A DNA stretch of 8,534 bases. It comes from JASFRS01 sp050114795. Its GTDB lineage: Bacteria > Pseudomonadota > Alphaproteobacteria > Sphingomonadales > CAKZYD01. The position numbers and the translations under genes were made by a program. The stretch covers positions 1 to 8,534 of the forward strand of contig JASFRS010000102.1 of assembly GCA_050114795.1 (NCBI GenBank), written 5' to 3'. This document shows positions 5,197 through 8,534 of this stretch, in pieces. The notes below the pieces were generated by a model. The model saw nothing but the letters and a program-made list of their open reading frames with translations, ran no database searches and was not told where the DNA came from. Within the stretch, counting starts at the first letter, position 1. Each line of letters starts with the position of its first letter.

Positions 5197-6653
5197 TGCG
5201 TTTTCTCTTATGCCTTTTTTTCATGATGTCTTTTGCAGCACAGGCACAAGATATCACTATCGGGTCCAAGAAATTCACTGAAAATGTGATTTTAGGGGAC
5301 ATAGCTTTAGGGTTGGCGCAATCGACGGGGGCCAAAGCCCACCATGCAAAAGAATTGGGCGGCAGCCGTATATTATGGGAAGCGCTCCTGTCCGGTGAGA
5401 TTGATGTTTACCCCGATTACAGCGGCACCTTATTTCAAGAAACGCTTGAAGCCGAAGAGATTACCACTCTTAAAGACCTGCGTGTAGCGCTAAAAGCCTA
5501 TGGCGTTGAAATGACGGACCCTCTTGGGTTCAACAACAGCTATGCTGTGGGCCTACTGCGGAGCCGTGCTGAAGAGCTTGGACTGAAAACCATCAGCGAC
5601 TTAAACACCCACCCCGAACTTGCGCTGGGTTTTTCCAATGAATTCATGGACCGGGGCGATGGCTGGCCAGCACTACGGCAAAGCTACGGCCTGGTGCATA
5701 AAGATGTGCGCGGCGTGGATCATGACCTGGGCTATCGTGCCTTGTTGGCGGGTTCCATTGATGTGAAAGACCTTTATACGACGGATGCGGAAATTGCGGC
5801 CTTTGACTTGTTCGCACTTGAAGATGATCGCGGACATTTCCCGCGCTATGACGCGCTTTATCTCTATCGTGCTGATTTAAAGGAACGAGCACCCGCTTTT
5901 GTCAAAGCCTTAAATGCCATAGCCGGACATATCACTGCCCCTAAAATGATCGCCATGAATAAGGCTGCACGCATTGACCGCATAGCGGAAGAACAAGTGG
6001 CACAAGATTTCTTAAAACAAGAAGGTATTCTCACAACAATCGAACAGGAAAGTCCCTGGGATAGACTACTTGCACGGACGCTTGAACACCTTGGATTGGT
6101 TGCCCTGTCCTTGAGCCTTGCCATATTTATCGCCGTACCTCTGGGCATTCTGGCCTATAAAAGGCCCCGAACAGGCACTGTGATTTTAGGCATGGCGGGG
6201 CTCATGCAGACCATTCCGGCTTTGGCCCTGTTTGTGGTGCTCATCCCCCTGCTTGGCATTGGGGCGGCGCCAACGATTGCAGCGCTTTTCCTTTATTCCA
6301 TCCTGCCAATCATTAGGAACAGCCACGCAGGGCTAAGCACCATTCCCCAAGGTCTATTGGATTCAGCGGACGCCATGGGATTGCCGCCTGGTGCACGCAT
6401 GCGCCACGTGGAACTCCCGCTAGCACTGCCAACGATTTTAGCGGGGGTAAAAACCGCCGCCGTTATCAATGTGGGCCTAGCAACATTGGGGGCTATAATT
6501 GGTGCCGGGGGATATGGACAACCGATTCTAACTGGCATTCGTTTAGATGATACCGGCTTGATATTAGAGGGCGCCATCCCAGCCGCTTTGCTTGCAGTGG
6601 GCGTTGAACGTCTGCTCCACGCTTTAGAGCTTTTAGTGAGTCCCAAGACTTAA
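5196..6653 (+). CDS. Fused substrate-binding protein and permease of an osmoprotectant-type ABC importer
   Basis: A 485-residue polypeptide combining two subunits. A signal-like hydrophobic N-terminus (MRFLLCLFFMMSFAAQAQ) leads into a periplasmic binding domain at about 19-280 of the OpuAC/YehZ type: ITIGSKKFTENVILGD, GGSRILWEALLSGEIDVYP and DYSGTLF. From about 287 a BPD_transp_1 permease domain follows, with several hydrophobic helices and an EAA loop around 384-410 (DSADAMGLPPGARMRHVELP) that would dock on the ATPase. Known substrates in this family are glycine betaine, choline, carnitine and proline betaine, and ergothioneine for EgtU-type proteins. The ligand cannot be fixed by eye. The order binding domain then permease is the reverse of OpuABC/BusAB-type fusions. 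With the ATPase it makes a complete two-gene importer. A hairpin follows right after the stop. Confidence 0.92.
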   Translation: MRFLLCLFFMMSFAAQAQDITIGSKKFTENVILGDIALGLAQSTGAKAHHAKELGGSRILWEALLSGEIDVYPDYSGTLFQETLEAEEITTLKDLRVALKAYGVEMTDPLGFNNSYAVGLLRSRAEELGLKTISDLNTHPELALGFSNEFMDRGDGWPALRQSYGLVHKDVRGVDHDLGYRALLAGSIDVKDLYTTDAEIAAFDLFALEDDRGHFPRYDALYLYRADLKERAPAFVKALNAIAGHITAPKMIAMNKAARIDRIAEEQVAQDFLKQEGILTTIEQESPWDRLLARTLEHLGLVALSLSLAIFIAVPLGILAYKRPRTGTVILGMAGLMQTIPALALFVVLIPLLGIGAAPTIAALFLYSILPIIRNSHAGLSTIPQGLLDSADAMGLPPGARMRHVELPLALPTILAGVKTAAVINVGLATLGAIIGAGGYGQPILTGIRLDDTGLILEGAIPAALLAVGVERLLHALELLVSPKT

Positions 6654-6654
6654 C

Positions 6655-6673
6655 GGGGCGGGCTATCCGCCCC
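6655..6673. terminator. GC-rich hairpin after the importer operon
   Basis: GGGGCGG (6655-6661) and CCGCCCC (6667-6673) form a perfect 7-bp stem with a 5-nt loop (GCTAT), starting one base after the importer stop codon. No T-run follows on either strand, so it is not a textbook intrinsic terminator. Its place between two convergent units suits a shared end of transcription or a barrier to 3' decay. Confidence 0.45.
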
Positions 6674-6704
6674 ATCGCCCAAAGTCACACCCCTCGAATG
6701 GGTA

Positions 6705-7130
6705 TTAGAGCTTGGCGTAGCGTGCCGCCGTTGCGCGTTCAATCGCAGCCCCGGCTAAACGGTCAATGCCAAATCTATGACGGATAAGCTCCAGCACGCG
6801 AAGTTCTTCCTCGCTCAGCTTTCCATCCACGGCGGCCACGTCACAGGCAATTACATAGCCGGTTTCCAAAACATGGTCAGGCAAAGCGCCATAGATCAGC
6901 TCAAGCACCGCATCAAAGCCACCCTCTTCTGAGAGAATAGAGGCACAATCCTCCGCCGCTGAAACCAGCGTTTCCTGATTAAAATCTTCAAAAATAGCCA
7001 TATTGCGGACCAATTGACCCATGCGTGCCAATTCCACATCCGATAGATTACGGTCCACGCCTGCCACAACAACCATCAGATAAATCAAAGCGGTATGCGG
7101 GGAAATGGAGCCGGATTGAAAGTCACTCAT
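6705..7130 (-). CDS. TerB-domain protein
   Basis: A 141-residue, all-helical, acidic protein resembling the TerB family (Pfam TerB, tellurite resistance protein B). It shows the paired acidic repeats of that fold: an A-L-I-Y-L-M-V-V-V-A-G-V-D-R-N-L-S-D-x-E segment (14-33) and, in the second half, A-C-D-V-A-A-V-D-G-K-L-S-E-E-E (95-109). D26, E33, D102 and E108/E109 are the likely metal-binding type acidic residues. There is no signal peptide or membrane segment, so it is cytoplasmic. Stand-alone TerB proteins are common in alphaproteobacteria and are not by themselves evidence of tellurite resistance; the rest of the ter operon is absent here. The start at 7130 has AGGA (7139-7142 on the opposite strand) 8 nt upstream. 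It follows the helicase gene after 40 nt and is probably in the same transcript. Confidence 0.82.
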   Translation of the reverse strand: MSDFQSGSISPHTALIYLMVVVAGVDRNLSDVELARMGQLVRNMAIFEDFNQETLVSAAEDCASILSEEGGFDAVLELIYGALPDHVLETGYVIACDVAAVDGKLSEEELRVLELIRHRFGIDRLAGAAIERATAARYAKL

Positions 7131-7154
7131 GAGTTAAGTCCTGATATCTAAGAT

Positions 7155-7169
7155 TTTAAGACGCTTAAA
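7155..7169. repeat. Small palindrome between the helicase and TerB genes
   Basis: TTTAAG (7155-7160) and CTTAAA (7164-7169) are a perfect 6-bp inverted repeat around ACG, located directly after the helicase stop codon in transcription order. The stem is all A/T except one G-C pair and is not followed by a T-run, so it is at most a weak stop or processing signal before the TerB gene. Confidence 0.3.
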
Positions 7170-7170
7170 T

Positions 7171-8534
7171 TTAGGCAAGCAGATCATCCCTTGCAAGGAC
7201 TTGGGTGTCCCTTTTTTCATTTAAAAAGGACTTTGTGACACGAACAGCTTCGGCAAGGCCCATGCGCTGTACCTCAACACCCTCTTTCAAGCCGGAAAAC
7301 AACCTTGTGGGGGAAGACGCGTCCAACATGACAAAGACGCCCTTATCATCACTACGTCGTATAAGGCGCCCATAAGCCTGGGTTAAGCGCAGCCGTGCAA
7401 TCAAATCATCATAGCCACGACCAAAGGCAGCCTTGCGCGCCCGGTGCAATATAGTCGGACGTGGCCAGGGCACGCGGTCAAAGACGATAAGGCGCAGCGA
7501 ATTTCCCGGCACATCAATACCATCGCGCACAGCGTCCGTACCCAAAAGACAGGCATGTTCTTCCGCGCGGAAAATATCAATCAAAGTGCCCGTATCAATG
7601 GGATCCACATGCTGGGCATAAAGATGCAGCCCTGCATCACTTAAAGGGGCAACCAGACGGTTATGCACCGCGCGCAAGCGCGCAATGGCAGTGAACAGGC
7701 CCAAAGCCCCCCCTTGAGAGGCCAGGAATAAAGCACGATAAGCGGCCGCCACCTGCGCTGCATCGCGCTTATCCACGTCATTGACGACAATGACTTTGGT
7801 GTGTTCCGCATAATCATAGGGCGATGGGATAGCCACACGTTTGGGCGGTAGCAATAAATGGGTCGCCCCTGAGCGCACTTCCGCCGTGCGCCAGTCCTCC
7901 CCGTCCATCATGTCCGGCTCAGGGCGTTTATCGCGCAGGGTCGCAGAAGTCATTACCGCGCCTTGCGCATGTCCCAACACATGTTTGGCAAAGGGCTTTG
8001 TCGGGTCAATTAAATGGCGGAGCATACCCACGTCAAAATCACGGCCTTGGACACGGTTTAATATAAACCAATCAACCACGCCTTCGGCCCGCTCACCACC
8101 CAAGCTTTCAAGCATTTGACGCCAGGCAATCAGCCCCCCATCCAGGCGCAGGCGCAAGGACCGTATAGCCCCCTCAATCCGCGCGCGGGTCTCGCTTTCC
8201 AGATGCTCCGCCTCATCATCCAGCATCTTGACCAGACCCGCAGCAAGCGCGGCTAAAGGTTTCAGGACTTTATCCAAAGCGACCAACAGTTCCTGCGCTG
8301 CGTCCACCAGACCTTCAACAGGCTCAATCACATCAGCTTCCAGCCCATGTCCGTCATCGCGGCCCTTAGAACGAATAAGAAGATGCGCACGCACCCGTTC
8401 CAAAAAGCGTTCTGCCGGGCCAAAAGGCTGATTATCCCGCAGCCGCCCAAGCCAGCTGTCACTTGGCAAAGCCTTCGCGGCTAATAACGCCGCATTCATG
8501 GCTTCACGAAGCTCTTCCTTATCTTCCACCAATT
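7171..8534 (-). CDS. dinG: DinG-family superfamily 2 DNA helicase, C-terminal part (5' end outside window)
   Basis: At least 454 residues of the C-terminal half of an XPD/DinG-type helicase. These enzymes unwind DNA 5'-to-3' with ATP and usually hold an iron-sulfur cluster. Visible are a helical insertion region (first ~190 residues), GAVMTSATLRD (motif III-like), GALGLFTAIARLR (motif IV), LLGTDAVRDGIDVPG (motif V) with VFDRVPWPRPTILH after it, and motif VI QAYGRLIRR with the arginine fingers, then KGVFVMLDA. This order matches DinG/YoaA rather than RecQ or UvrD types. Walker A, the cluster cysteines and the DEAH box would be upstream of the window edge. The frame has no true start here: the first codons at the edge are TTG then GTG inside conserved sequence. 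It ends at TAA 7171-7173. No frameshift is seen. TerB follows 40 nt downstream. Confidence 0.9.
   Translation of the reverse strand, partial: LVEDKEELREAMNAALLAAKALPSDSWLGRLRDNQPFGPAERFLERVRAHLLIRSKGRDDGHGLEADVIEPVEGLVDAAQELLVALDKVLKPLAALAAGLVKMLDDEAEHLESETRARIEGAIRSLRLRLDGGLIAWRQMLESLGGERAEGVVDWFILNRVQGRDFDVGMLRHLIDPTKPFAKHVLGHAQGAVMTSATLRDKRPEPDMMDGEDWRTAEVRSGATHLLLPPKRVAIPSPYDYAEHTKVIVVNDVDKRDAAQVAAAYRALFLASQGGALGLFTAIARLRAVHNRLVAPLSDAGLHLYAQHVDPIDTGTLIDIFRAEEHACLLGTDAVRDGIDVPGNSLRLIVFDRVPWPRPTILHRARKAAFGRGYDDLIARLRLTQAYGRLIRRSDDKGVFVMLDASSPTRLFSGLKEGVEVQRMGLAEAVRVTKSFLNEKRDTQVLARDDLLA

Noticed and set aside
6705..7130. Tellurite resistance function
   Set aside because: Only a single TerB-domain gene is present, with none of the other ter genes, so the family name does not support that phenotype.
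8530..8532. TTG as the start of the helicase
   Set aside because: The frame begins at the window edge inside the helicase; conserved helicase motifs that must precede it are missing, so the gene is cut, not short.

Overview
The window looks like an ordinary chromosomal segment of a Gram-negative alphaproteobacterium of moderate GC content. Three things point that way. The yraN tail sits directly before a glutathione synthetase gene. The DinG-family helicase has the sequence style I associate with alphaproteobacteria. Several products carry Gram-negative export or outer-membrane features: two Sec signal peptides on envelope proteins and a beta-barrel ending in Phe. I saw no tRNA, rRNA, insertion sequence, phage gene or CRISPR array. 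The lineage is inferred from gene content and memory of families, not from a search.

Left part (1-2150, + strand): the 3' end of a YraN/UPF0102 gene is followed, after a 63-nt spacer holding a strong hairpin, by gshB (GTG start). Next comes an AT-rich, mostly non-coding stretch (1138-1357) with a good sigma-70-type promoter. It leads into a two-gene envelope unit: an exported LolA-like protein (1358-2152) and a 564-residue outer-membrane barrel protein with an N-terminal AMIN-like domain (2202-3896). This pair is the least characterised and most interesting part of the window.

Middle (3893-6653): a SixA-like histidine phosphatase lies on the minus strand, and its stop codon overlaps the stop of the barrel gene. 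It is divergent, across 50 nt, from a compact two-gene importer of the osmoprotectant (OpuC/YehXYZ) type. That importer is an ATPase without CBS domains plus one polypeptide that fuses the periplasmic binding protein to the permease.

Right part (6655-8534): a GC-rich hairpin separates the importer from a minus-strand pair. In order of transcription the pair is a DinG-family helicase, cut by the window edge, and a small TerB-domain protein.

Most genes are recognisable housekeeping or transport families. I found no convincing new defence or mobile system. The best candidate for something little described is the LolA-like / AMIN-barrel pair.
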